From: an uncultured Granulosicoccaceae bacterium | Lineage (GTDB): Bacteria; Pseudomonadota; Gammaproteobacteria; Granulosicoccales; Granulosicoccaceae | DNA: 64,000 bases | Direction: 5' to 3' | NCBI GenBank assembly: GCA_938007995.1 | Contig: CALLLW010000036.1 | Location: forward strand, 1-64,000 | Part shown: positions 55,508-63,919 of the stretch, piece by piece | Layout: the number at the start of each line of letters is the position of its first letter | Position numbering within the stretch: position 1 is the stretch's first letter | Program-made: the position numbers and the translations under genes | Notes under the pieces: generated by a model | Told to the model about the DNA's origin: nothing | Database searches by the model: none | Seen by the model: only the letters and a program-made list of their open reading frames with translations

Positions 55508-55547
55508 AAGCCCCTCTGCTATTGCTTATCAGAGGGGCTTTTTTTTA
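55508..55547 (+). terminator. Rho-independent terminator between proX and proV
   Basis: AGCCCCTCTG pairs with CAGAGGGGCT around a ten-base loop, followed by a run of eight T. It would end most transcripts after the binding-protein gene and let a fraction continue to proV-proW. Confidence 0.92.
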
Positions 55548-55630
55548 CTTGAAAATCAAAACATACTGACGGCATTCAATGGTCGTAGCACCGACCAACA
55601 TAGTAATGCGCTCTGACAATAAAAATAATT

Positions 55631-56731
55631 ATGGCTACTGAAACTTCTATTGCATCTGAACCCGTCATCCGTTGCGAGTCGGTTTATAAGGTCTTCGGTA
55701 AAAATGCCAAACGCATGATGAAGGAATGTGGTGGCGTGGTGGATCCGGTCAAATTCCGAGAAGCTGATTGCATTGTTGGTGTCGATAATGCGTCTTTTGA
55801 AGTACACCAGGGTGAGCTGCTGATTATCATGGGCTTATCAGGCTCCGGTAAGTCAACGCTGCTTCGCTGCATATCACGACTGACGCAATCGACCGCCGGT
55901 AAAATTTTTATTGAAGGACAAGACATTACTTCAATGGGTAACCGGCAACTGATTAAGTTACGCCGCAACAAGATGGGCATGGTTTTCCAAAGCTTTGCCC
56001 TGCTACCCCACAAAACAGTTCTTGAAAACATCGCTTTCCCTTTGCAGGTGAAAGGCATCAGCACCAAAGAAAGTATTAAACGCGCACAGGAGATGATTGA
56101 TCTTGTCAGCCTCTCCGGTCGCGAGAATTATTTTCCACGTGAATTATCCGGCGGACAACAACAACGGGTTGGCATTGCACGCTCACTGGCGATCGAGCCG
56201 GACATCTGGTTTCTTGACGAACCATTCTCAGCGCTTGATCCACTGATTCGCAAAGAAATGCAAGACGAGTTTCTGCGTATTCAAGGCGTGCTTAGCAAAA
56301 CAATACTTTTTGTGACCCACGATTTTGATGAGGCGCTTCGCCTTGCTGATCGAATCGCGATTATGAAAGATGGCATCATTGAACAACTCGACACACCGGC
56401 AAACATTGTTTTAAATCCAGCCACAGAATATGTTCGCAAATTCACCGAAGAAGTGCCGCGTGAGAAAGTGCTGAAAATTGAATCGGTCATGGATCCGGTA
56501 AACCCCGGAGATACTTTCGATGATATCTCTGTATCGAGTGACGCCGTTATAGAAACCGTTGCTGAAGTTGTTTTGAATTCCCGTAAGCCTGTTTCTGTGG
56601 TCAATGGTTCCGGTGAAGTTGTCGGTGCAGTGCATGCCTCGAAACTGGTCAGTTTGTTGTTTGGAGGTCATTCCAAAGAGACACTGGCACAAGAAGCATT
56701 GGCGCAAAAGACATCGGATCGGGCTTCATGA
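55631..56731 (+). CDS. proV: Glycine-betaine/proline ABC transporter ATPase
   Basis: A 366 aa ATPase with a ProV-like N-terminal extension. Walker A GLSGSGKST near 72-80, signature LSGGQQQR (about 172-179), Walker B IWFLDEPFSALDPL and switch His in VTHDFDEAL. The C-terminal ~80 residues (about 285-350) resemble a reduced CBS-domain region. Overlaps the permease gene by 4 bp. Confidence 0.93.
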   Translation: MATETSIASEPVIRCESVYKVFGKNAKRMMKECGGVVDPVKFREADCIVGVDNASFEVHQGELLIIMGLSGSGKSTLLRCISRLTQSTAGKIFIEGQDITSMGNRQLIKLRRNKMGMVFQSFALLPHKTVLENIAFPLQVKGISTKESIKRAQEMIDLVSLSGRENYFPRELSGGQQQRVGIARSLAIEPDIWFLDEPFSALDPLIRKEMQDEFLRIQGVLSKTILFVTHDFDEALRLADRIAIMKDGIIEQLDTPANIVLNPATEYVRKFTEEVPREKVLKIESVMDPVNPGDTFDDISVSSDAVIETVAEVVLNSRKPVSVVNGSGEVVGAVHASKLVSLLFGGHSKETLAQEALAQKTSDRAS

Positions 56732-58791
56732 TGGAACTGCTTCGAGAGCGCAAGTACCTGCAGTTCCTGCTGCTGATAGTGATCTTTATCCTTATGTGCA
56801 AGCTCATTCCGGCAACGGAGGGCAACTGGCTATGGCGATTGCCATCGCTGCTCGCACAATTTCCAACCTTCATCTATGAATCAGTGACTTTTCTGATGGA
56901 GGATTGGTGGCTGATTGATGTGTACGACCCCGACATCAATGAATACGAGCAGAAACCGCTCGTCAGAGAGATTACGCGCAGCATTGCCGCTGCAGTGTTA
57001 TTTATGATTGAGTTAGTTAGGGAGATTATGCTCGGTGGTGTAAAAACCATTGTTGCATTCACCAGTTGGGATTATGTATCAGACAATGAATGGGCTGAAT
57101 TGCCCGGCCTGCCGTGGACAGTAGTCACAGGCGGCGTCGCCATTCTGGGATACCATTTAGGTGGTATTAAACTCGCTTTGTTTGCCGGACTCTCCTTTGT
57201 TTACATTGCCGTATTCGGTCAGTGGGAACCATCAATGCAAACGCTATCGTTTGTGTTGATTGCAGCCCCGATGGCAATATTGATCGGACTGCTACTGGGC
57301 ATTTGGGGGTATAAAAGCAAAACCGTCGCAAACATACTGGACCCGATACTTAACGTTGCGCAGATCATGCCGCACTTTGCCTACCTGATTCCAGTGGTGG
57401 TGTTTTTCAGTATCGGCGATCACGCAGGAGCCGTTGCAACCATTATTTATGCAACCCCGCCAATGGTACGCCTGACCATGTTGGGCCTTAAGAAAGTGCC
57501 GCCAGAAGTTACTGAAGCCGGCAGAATGAGCGGTTGCACCGACTGGCAGCTAATGCGCCGGGTGCTCATCCCGACGGCTCGCAGAGATATCCTAATTGGG
57601 GTAAATCAGGTCATCATGCAATGCCTGGCCATGGTGGTCATCGCATCGTTGATTGGTGCAAAGGGGCTTGGTAGTAACTTACTCATCGCCCTGAATGGGT
57701 TGCGTATTGGATTGGCACTTGAAATTGGCGTTTGTATTGTACTCATCGCGCTAGTGCTCGATAAACTTTCCCTGGCGTGGGCTAATAAGCCAACTGATTA
57801 TTTTGCCGATCAATCGTTCAAACAGCGGCATAAGCACTCCCTTTGGTTTTTAGGTGTTTTTGTTGTCGGTGTTCTGCTGGCCTGGATCGGGTCATTCCAG
57901 TTTAAGGAGGGCTTTAACTACCTGAACGTGATACCACATAACAAAGGCATTACCACAGAGCCGTTCTGGCAATGGGGCGTTGACAAAATATGGGACACTT
58001 TTTTCTATCCGTTAAATGAATTTAACAAATGGTTCATTGTTGAGGTGCTTGCACCGGTTAAAAAGGCTTATCTGGCCATGCCAGTAGCGGCGACATTTAC
58101 ACTGGCTATGGGTACCGCCTTTATCGTTGGCGGTATCCGTTCTGCACTCATCGTTGGCGGGTACTTGTTGTTTATCGCGCTAACCGAGTGGTGGGACCGT
58201 GCTTTGATTACTGCCTACCTGATGACAATGGCCGTGTTGATTGCAGGCGCTATTGGTATTGTTGTAGGAACGTTGTGTGCTCAGCATTCAACCACGTCAC
58301 GCATGTTATTGACCTGGTGCGACACTTTACAAACCTTTCCATCGTTTATTTATCTGATACCAGTGATGATGTTGTTTGGTGTAACAGATACCTCGGTACT
58401 GATTGCGGTTGTCGTGTACGCTACCATTCCCGCAGCTCGTTATACGGTGGTGGGGCTAAATAGCGTTCCAGCCTCGTTGCATGATGCCGCCACCATGTCG
58501 GGGGTTAATCGCATTCAGCGCTTCCTCTCGATTGAGTTACCAATGTCGTTTCCGCATTTAGCACTCGGTATAAATCAAACCGTTGTGTTTGCACTTGCTA
58601 TGGTAGTTATTGGTGCTCTTATCGGCACCGACGATCTTGGACAGTTGATTCTTGGTTCTTTGTCAGACAGAGAGGGTGTGGGAACCGGGTTGATACTGGG
58701 TTTTTGTGTAGCGTTTATAGGCCTGGCAATCGATCAGATTTTGCGTACCTGGGCCAATCAACGAAAAGCCGCACTTGGTATTCCGGATTGA
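56728..58791 (+). CDS. proW: Fused tandem ProW-type ABC permease
   Basis: A 687 aa membrane protein with two complete permease modules: module 1 at about 185-350 (EAGRMSGCTDWQLMRRVLIPTARRDILIG EAA-type loop) and module 2 at about 495-670 (DAATMSGVNRIQRFLSIELPMSFPHLALG). ProW of E. coli is a ~350 aa single-module protein working as a dimer; here both halves are in one chain. The N-terminal 100 residues and the inter-module region (about 375-470) are additional. Overlaps proV by 4 bp. Confidence 0.9.
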   Translation: MMELLRERKYLQFLLLIVIFILMCKLIPATEGNWLWRLPSLLAQFPTFIYESVTFLMEDWWLIDVYDPDINEYEQKPLVREITRSIAAAVLFMIELVREIMLGGVKTIVAFTSWDYVSDNEWAELPGLPWTVVTGGVAILGYHLGGIKLALFAGLSFVYIAVFGQWEPSMQTLSFVLIAAPMAILIGLLLGIWGYKSKTVANILDPILNVAQIMPHFAYLIPVVVFFSIGDHAGAVATIIYATPPMVRLTMLGLKKVPPEVTEAGRMSGCTDWQLMRRVLIPTARRDILIGVNQVIMQCLAMVVIASLIGAKGLGSNLLIALNGLRIGLALEIGVCIVLIALVLDKLSLAWANKPTDYFADQSFKQRHKHSLWFLGVFVVGVLLAWIGSFQFKEGFNYLNVIPHNKGITTEPFWQWGVDKIWDTFFYPLNEFNKWFIVEVLAPVKKAYLAMPVAATFTLAMGTAFIVGGIRSALIVGGYLLFIALTEWWDRALITAYLMTMAVLIAGAIGIVVGTLCAQHSTTSRMLLTWCDTLQTFPSFIYLIPVMMLFGVTDTSVLIAVVVYATIPAARYTVVGLNSVPASLHDAATMSGVNRIQRFLSIELPMSFPHLALGINQTVVFALAMVVIGALIGTDDLGQLILGSLSDREGVGTGLILGFCVAFIGLAIDQILRTWANQRKAALGIPD

Positions 58792-58893
58792 GTTTGGAGC
58801 GTGAGTTTTTTTGATTTGCCTGGTCTGGTTATTTTAGCTTGCTCTTCTGTCTTGGCATCCATGCCGTTTTTCGATGCCAGTCCCTGGCACTAC

Positions 58894-59110
58894 GAGTCAC
58901 TTTTCAAAAGCGGAAAAGTAACCAAAACGCTTTTTCGCAGCTTCTTTGCCCTGCGGGTGCCTGCGGCATTTTTTGAAATCATCCTCCGACAGGTCGCGCC
59001 CATTGTTGTTTTAAAACCACGGTACGTCCCTGTACAAAGCGCTCACGCGCCATCTCTGGCGCTTTGACCTATCTCCGGATGATCTCAAAAAACAATTCAG
59101 ATGCTCGGGG
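58894..59110 (+). repeat. Diverged copy of the ~210-bp dispersed element
   Basis: Shares the GTCACTTTTCAAAAGC...GTAACCAAAA end, CTTTGCCCTGCGGGTGCCTGCGGC, TTTTTTGAAATC and a dyad (CGACAGGTC and GACCTATC) with copies at 14032-17290, but is clearly diverged. It lies in the gap between proW and the GcvT-family gene (58792-59186), which holds nothing else I can support. Confidence 0.8.
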
Positions 59111-59186
59111 TACTACAACTACTGTATGAATAAGCTTCACTGCTAATTTTTCAGAAACGCTACTTTTTCTTACCCCGGATACGACA

Positions 59187-60368
59187 ATGAACTCAAGCGA
59201 CGGCAACACCCGCGATCTGGTGTCAAGCATTCCCGGTGCCGGCTGGGACTACAGCCTTTCAAGGCATCCGTATCACGAAATCGAACGCCCGATGAAGCCA
59301 CACTACTATGTGTACAACCGTCGTCATATGGCGTGTTGTTTCGATACCAAGTCCACTGAGGAGAGTTACTGGTTATTACGACAAAAGGCTGCCTTGCTCA
59401 ACACGGGTGAGTATCCGTTGCAGTTCGCAGGATCGGATGCCGAACGACTACTCGACAAACTGTTTACTAAAGACATCACCAAATTAAAAGTTGGCCGGTG
59501 CGGCTATGGACTCGCCTGCTATGAAGACGGCGGTTTAATTGTTGACGGAATTCTTTTACGCCTGGGGGAGGATCGCTTCTGGTATGCGCAAGCTGATGGT
59601 GATTTTTATAGCTGGGCCCGTGCTCACGCTGCGGGTATGGAAGTCGAAATCACCGACCCGAAGGTGTATGTGTCGCAGGTACAGGGGCCCAACGCCCTAA
59701 AGATATTAGAAGCCGCCAACGGTGGCAGTATGCCGGAGCCGTTTGGTTATTTTGCTATCGCACGCGTTAACTTTGCCGGGCAGGAACTGATCGTCACCCG
59801 AACTGGCTATACCAATGAACTCGGGTGGGAGTTTTATACTGAACCGCATCACGATGCCAACAGCATATGGGAGCACCTTAAACAGGCTGGCGAGCCGCAC
59901 GGACTGGAAATATTCGGACTTGATGCCATGAACATTCGACGTATCGAGGCTGGCATTCTCAATGCCGGCTCCGACTTCGATCACACAACCACTCCTTACG
60001 ATGTTGGTTTAGGAAAATTTATTGATGAAGATAAGGGCGATTTTATAGGTAAAAAGGCTCTAGAAACGGCCTCACGGAAATCAAGGTTATTTGGCATCAA
60101 ATGCACACACGCTGAACCTTTAATCGCTGGAAAAATTGAATCAGAAGGAGAAGTCGTCGGGACGGTGACTGCAGGTGCGACGTCACCTTTCCTTGGTCAC
60201 GGTATCGGAATAGCACGTCTCGATAGTTCGGGTTTTACTTCCGGAAGCACTGTTAAGGTTGGCTGCAAAGATGGCTCGTTGCATGAGGCAGAACTTGTAA
60301 CACTCCCGTTTTATGACGAGCTAGCAGAAATTCCACGAGGAAAGCGTGTAGATATCCCGGTGCGCTGA
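59187..60368 (+). CDS. GcvT-family aminomethyltransferase-like protein
   Basis: A 393 aa folate-dependent fold. RHMACCFDTKSTEESYWLLRQKAALLNTGEYPLQFAGSDAERLLDKLF (about 45-93), LIVTRTGYTNELGWEFYT (about 201-218), GLDAMNIRRIEAGILNAGSDFD and the C-terminal barrel (PLIAGKIESEGEVVGTVTAGATSPFLGHGIGIARL) are typical of the GcvT/DmdA/dimethylglycine group. It lacks the other glycine-cleavage genes beside it. Following a betaine transporter, a demethylase role on a methylated osmolyte (DMSP, dimethylglycine or a relative) is plausible but not shown. Confidence 0.82.
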   Translation: MNSSDGNTRDLVSSIPGAGWDYSLSRHPYHEIERPMKPHYYVYNRRHMACCFDTKSTEESYWLLRQKAALLNTGEYPLQFAGSDAERLLDKLFTKDITKLKVGRCGYGLACYEDGGLIVDGILLRLGEDRFWYAQADGDFYSWARAHAAGMEVEITDPKVYVSQVQGPNALKILEAANGGSMPEPFGYFAIARVNFAGQELIVTRTGYTNELGWEFYTEPHHDANSIWEHLKQAGEPHGLEIFGLDAMNIRRIEAGILNAGSDFDHTTTPYDVGLGKFIDEDKGDFIGKKALETASRKSRLFGIKCTHAEPLIAGKIESEGEVVGTVTAGATSPFLGHGIGIARLDSSGFTSGSTVKVGCKDGSLHEAELVTLPFYDELAEIPRGKRVDIPVR

Positions 60369-60423
60369 AGTGAGATCGCTAGTCTGGATACAGGCTACCG
60401 TTACACTCAATGTTATTAGCTCC

Positions 60424-60894
60424 CTACGCTTGATCGAGTGGCAACTCCGTCGTGTCTTTTAACTCTTCAAGAACAAAACTTGCCGACACATCGTTCATGG
60501 GTACCCGTTTAATCAAACGTTGGTAAAACGCATCGTAACCTGCCACGGAATTAACCCGTATCCGAAGCATGTAATCGAGATCGCCACTCATGCGCCACGC
60601 TGTCACTACCTCTGGCATTTCGTTCACAGCTTGTCGGAATTTCTCGAGCCAGCCCTGCTCGTGTTGATTGGTGCGAATCTGTACCAGAGCCACCAGCGGC
60701 AGACCCAGCAAGTCCGGGTTGAGCAACGCCACTTTGCGCAAAATGTAGCCATCATTCTCCAGCGCTCGAATTCGTCGCCAGCAGGCATTGCGTGACAGCG
60801 ATACGCTTTCAGCAAGCTCCTCGATACTCAGCGACACATCGGACTGCAAAGACTCCAGAATTTTTTGGTTCTTTTTATCCACTTTTCCACTCAT
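60424..60894 (-). CDS. Lrp/AsnC-family transcriptional regulator
   Basis: A 156 aa regulator from ATG 60894; the frame opens 17 codons earlier at 60945, but those residues do not look like the family. The HTH is KKNQKILESLQSDVSLSIEELAESVSLSRNACWRRIRALENDGYI and the ligand-binding RAM domain follows (VVTAWRMSGDLDYMLRIRV). Convergent with the GcvT-type gene, which it may control. Confidence 0.93.
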   Translation of the reverse strand: MSGKVDKKNQKILESLQSDVSLSIEELAESVSLSRNACWRRIRALENDGYILRKVALLNPDLLGLPLVALVQIRTNQHEQGWLEKFRQAVNEMPEVVTAWRMSGDLDYMLRIRVNSVAGYDAFYQRLIKRVPMNDVSASFVLEELKDTTELPLDQA

Positions 60895-60896
60895 AT

Positions 60897-60922
60897 TTGG
60901 GATTATATCCCAACTATGTTGG
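60897..60922. promoter_or_regulatory. Overlapping palindromes at the AsnC-family gene start
   Basis: TTGGGAT-TAT-ATCCCAA (60897-60913) and CCAAC-TAT-GTTGG (60910-60922) are perfect, share their middle bases and sit directly upstream of the ATG. Their position and the Lrp type of the gene suggest an autoregulatory operator. Confidence 0.65.
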
Positions 60923-61000
60923 ATATTAACGTTATTTATCGCCAATTTTCCCGAGATACTCAGGTTAGACTTTAGCTTCCTCCCTAGCCAGACGCGTCAC

Positions 61001-61267
61001 ATGAACAGCAAACCGGAATCCCGTTCAATTTCCCACAACAGTCCATTGCGGGCGGCATTTTTAAACCACCCCCAATCAGTCGGCGAGACATACTTTGAGC
61101 ATCAGCGCGTCGCACTGGGTTTCGCAGGGTCTCTTGCCATTACTGCAGCTGCAGCTTTTTTGCACGCGCTGGTGCCGTGCTTGTGCGAGAACACGGCACG
61201 CAAAAGAATCGGGTTACTCAACAACCGATTGCAGAGTCGAGCTGCAGAAAGCCCAGACAAGAGTTAA
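61001..61267 (+). CDS. DUF6356-like small membrane protein
   Basis: An 88 aa protein from ATG 61001. AAFLNHPQSVGETYFEHQRVALGF (about 19-42) matches the FL.HP.SVGE.Y.EH signature of the DUF6356 group; the hydrophobic helix SLAITAAAAFLHALVPCLC follows, then a basic tail. Divergent from the AsnC-type gene. Function unknown. Confidence 0.78.
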   Translation: MNSKPESRSISHNSPLRAAFLNHPQSVGETYFEHQRVALGFAGSLAITAAAAFLHALVPCLCENTARKRIGLLNNRLQSRAAESPDKS

Positions 61268-61316
61268 AGGAATGCCAACAGTTAAAGGAATGACCAGAGT
61301 TAAAGGACTAACGCAA
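61263..61316 (+). repeat. 18-bp tandem repeat over the stop of the DUF6356-like gene
   Basis: GTTAAAGGA recurs at 61263, 61281 and 61299, period 18 bp. Each unit carries the in-frame TAA of the gene, so the stop codon itself is triplicated. Confidence 0.9.
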
Positions 61317-61384
61317 GTGTGTCGACCGGCAGCGAGTCACGCACCGGGCGGCTCGCAGAAGTAAAAACCCGGATAGAACAAATG

Positions 61385-61660
61385 CTAATCGCGAAACAAC
61401 TGACGTAACGCATCTTCACCGTGACGGGTAAACTGAATCACCCGAGAATCGTCGAGTCGCCTGGCCCACTTTTTTTCATAGCAATGTTTAGCAGCGCAGC
61501 ACCGGTAACACCCGCGAGATGATGTCGCCTTACACTCCAGTCCAGGCAGGCACGGCGTAGGGGGCGCCAGCTGTTTTTTCGCGGTGTTAGCACTATACCG
61601 ATATCCTCAAGATGCGCTCTGCCGGCAGAGGTTAGCTCCACATTTAAGGGGTTGTTCCCT
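61385..61660 (-). pseudogene. Truncated, frameshifted ArsR-family regulator remnant
   Basis: The minus strand encodes the ArsR-type C-terminal part: NVELTSAGRAHLEDIGI and ACLDWSVRRHHLAGVTGAALL. After NIAMKK the frame breaks within a run of seven A (+ strand TTTTTTT near 61470): one more A would restore KKWARRLDDSRVIQFTRHGEDAL and the end LRQLF before TAG at 61385-61387. The N-terminal helix-turn-helix is missing; its place is taken by the divergent monooxygenase gene that starts at 61708. So it is both 5'-truncated and frameshifted. Confidence 0.8.
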
Positions 61661-61707
61661 AAACTTGCATCCGGAAAATTAGATACAGCAACTAACCGGA
61701 AAAACAA

Positions 61708-62073
61708 ATGATTGGCGTTATATTCGAAGTCTGGCCCAAACCCGAATTCAAAGACGACTACCTGAGGCTTGCGGGGGAATTACGCGGGGTACTGGAAGAG
61801 ATAGACGGATTCATCTCGGTCGAACGTTTTCAGAGCATTACAGACAATGAAAAACTACTGTCATTGTCATTCTTTGAAAGCCACGATGCATTGGACGCCT
61901 GGCGCAATGTTGCGGAGCATCGAATAGCACAGCACGTTGGCAGGAACAGTTATTTTTCAGATTACCGCTTGCGTGTTGTCGCAGTCGAGCGCGACTACGG
62001 CATGAATGACCGAAAACAAGTGCCCACTGATAGCCTGGCAGCTTTAGAGACCGTGGATTCAAAAAATCAATAG
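61708..62073 (+). CDS. Antibiotic-biosynthesis-monooxygenase (ABM) domain protein
   Basis: A 121 aa protein with one ABM (dimeric alpha/beta barrel) domain: IGVIFEVWPKPEFKDDYLRL, ELRGVLEEIDGFISVERFQS, LLSLSFFESHDALDAWRNVAEH and QHVGRNSYFSDYRLRV. Small cofactorless oxygenase or heme-type members are known; no specific role follows. Directly divergent from the ArsR remnant, which may once have regulated it. Confidence 0.88.
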   Translation: MIGVIFEVWPKPEFKDDYLRLAGELRGVLEEIDGFISVERFQSITDNEKLLSLSFFESHDALDAWRNVAEHRIAQHVGRNSYFSDYRLRVVAVERDYGMNDRKQVPTDSLAALETVDSKNQ

Positions 62074-62097
62074 CGCATCAGCTCTGTTGTATCACTC

Positions 62098-62236
62098 TGT
62101 ATTTGTTGCACTCGCGGTGCCCGCTGCATCGGCGGGTTCATTATTAAAGACGGTTCTAACCATTTCTTTCTGAATCCACCCAACAAAGGCATCCCCACTG
62201 AACCATTCTGGCAGGCGGGAGTCGACTGGCCCTGAG
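62098..62236 (+). pseudogene. Remnant of a ProW-type permease gene
   Basis: The translation IGGFIIKDGSNH..LNPPNKGIPTEPFWQAGVDW ends in TGA and parallels IGSFQFKEGFNYLN...NKGITTEPFWQWGVD of the fused ProW at about residues 389-414. A preceding VFV-like stretch fits in another frame, so the fragment also carries a frameshift. It is a decayed piece of a second, related permease gene. Nothing else is recognised in 62074-62543. Confidence 0.75.
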
Positions 62237-62543
62237 AGACTGGCTTTGGGACATTTCCTTGATAGTCACTGTCTAACTGGGCTGCTGTAGGTAACGGGTT
62301 AATACACCGCCTGGATTAACACGATACATGTCGAAGATGATTACGCAGGCGTTTGCCATACTGACAAAATTAGTTACAGTCAGTCCAATCAAAGAGTTGT
62401 TAGGCTTGCACTATAATTGTCACAACTAAAACGCTGCGTATATTTTACAAACAACGTTTTAACAAGAAACTAATCCCCCTGCGCCGCAGTCCAGCGTGTG
62501 TAAGGCGCAACAATATAAAACCCTGGAACTCCTGAGACCAGCA

Positions 62544-62978
62544 ATGGAACTAATCAAGCTAATTTATACCAGTGCAGCCAAACCCTATTGCGATCTGGCT
62601 GAAGCAGATCGAATTCTGGAAACTTCACAAAGACTAAACAGCATCAATGGCATCACCGGGATTCTGTATTTTTCGAACAGTTATTTCCTGCAATATCTGG
62701 AAGGTGACAAAGCCGCTATTAATGAGACCTATGAGCGCATCACGCAGGATAAACGTCACCACAAGATTCGATTGGTCATTACAGCACCGCTCGAAAAGCG
62801 CGAGTTTGGGGAATGGTCTATGGGATATATTCCACAATCCGAGTTACTTACTCCACTGAACCTGAAGTTCATGAACGGACCGGATTTCAACCCGAAGAAT
62901 ATTTCTCCGGAAGAGTCGCTACAATTGATTTTCGAATTACGCGCACAGCTGCCAAAGGCACACTACACGACAGACTGA
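62544..62978 (+). CDS. BLUF-domain blue-light sensor
   Basis: A 144 aa single-domain photoreceptor from ATG 62544. LIKLIYTSAA holds the key Tyr (about residue 8), NGITGILYFSNSYFLQYLEGD the FAD-contact Asn and Gln (Gln about 50), and FGEWSMGY the Trp/Met region. FAD-based blue-light sensing by a short BLUF protein; no effector domain, so it must act through a partner. Confidence 0.92.
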   Translation: MELIKLIYTSAAKPYCDLAEADRILETSQRLNSINGITGILYFSNSYFLQYLEGDKAAINETYERITQDKRHHKIRLVITAPLEKREFGEWSMGYIPQSELLTPLNLKFMNGPDFNPKNISPEESLQLIFELRAQLPKAHYTTD

Positions 62979-63091
62979 AGTGGCGTCATAGCTACGATAG
63001 CCACAGTTTTGTGAAAGCAAACGCTCGGGAAAAGCGTAGCGAAATAATTGCAATCTTTAGTGGCTTTAGAAAATCGCTCATACTTTTACAT

Positions 63092-63125
63092 AAAAAAAGG
63101 CAGGTGATATTCAATCACCTGCCTT
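63092..63125 (-). terminator. Rho-independent terminator after bioY
   Basis: GGCAGGTGAT and ATCACCTGCC form a 10 bp stem around ATTCA; on the minus strand seven T follow it. The plus-strand side has only TTT, so it mainly serves bioY. Confidence 0.9.
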
Positions 63126-63159
63126 TGCCGTACAGTAAAGATTAAAGCAAATACAACTG

Positions 63160-63810
63160 TTAACTGCGTGCTTTACCTACCAGCTTCCAGACTGCTGGCA
63201 CCGCAATGGCTGCAATCGCGAGTTTGATTAGATCACCAATGATGTAGGGCGTGAGGCCCCAGGCAAATGTTTGAGCGGCAACCGTTTCGTACTGTGCTGA
63301 GTTAAACAGACCCGTGTTGATCAGGTACCCCAGCCACAGTAAGCCCGGCACATAGATCAATACGTTAGCGACCAACATCGAGCCGCCCAGCCCCTCTATT
63401 GAGCGATCCAGCCCACGTCGTGCGACCCATCCAAGATAGACAGTAGCGAGTACATAGCCAACCAGATAACCACCGGTTGTGCCCATCATGTAAGCGAGAC
63501 CATTTTTGTCAGCACTGGAGTTGGCGAAAATATCAAGCCCCATTGCACCGAGAGCCATGTAGCCGAGTATGGTGATCAGACCCAGCTTCGGCCCATAGGC
63601 CACGCCCAGCGTTAATACTGCCAGCGTACCCAGGTTGATCGGCACCGGAGAAGGCGGTACCGGAATTTTTATTTGTGCAGCAATCGCCAGCACAGCAATA
63701 CCTACGGCAACAAGGATTGCCTGCTTGACAAGAAGAGCCGAGCCTTCGGTTGGCCCGAGAGATTCAGCCAATGCCTCTGTTACGGTCTCATCATAACTGG
63801 TGGTAACCAT
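63160..63810 (-). CDS. bioY: Biotin transporter BioY
   Basis: A 216 aa S-component of the ECF type with six hydrophobic helices. IPVPPSPVPINLGTLAVLTLGVAYGPKLG (about 49-77) is the BioY signature, and GTTGGYLVGYVLA follows. Biotin uptake, with the ECF ATPases elsewhere or alone. A terminator ends the unit; nothing of a biotin-operon is next to it. Confidence 0.93.
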   Translation of the reverse strand: MVTTSYDETVTEALAESLGPTEGSALLVKQAILVAVGIAVLAIAAQIKIPVPPSPVPINLGTLAVLTLGVAYGPKLGLITILGYMALGAMGLDIFANSSADKNGLAYMMGTTGGYLVGYVLATVYLGWVARRGLDRSIEGLGGSMLVANVLIYVPGLLWLGYLINTGLFNSAQYETVAAQTFAWGLTPYIIGDLIKLAIAAIAVPAVWKLVGKARS

Positions 63811-63919
63811 CTATATCGTTTCACCTGATTTGCCTGCAGAACATTGTGTTGTACGCAGGGTTTGTGTTGGGAAGTTTTTGCGTAAAAACCGGGCCGAGCC
63901 GGCACCATCACGCCGCACT

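Noticed and set aside
61438-61707. An 89-codon ORF as an intact gene
   Set aside because: It contains only the C-terminal half of an ArsR-family regulator and runs out of frame at an A7 tract; called as a pseudogene instead.
62074-62543. A possible small gene between the ABM and BLUF genes
   Set aside because: The only recognisable coding trace is the broken ProW fragment.
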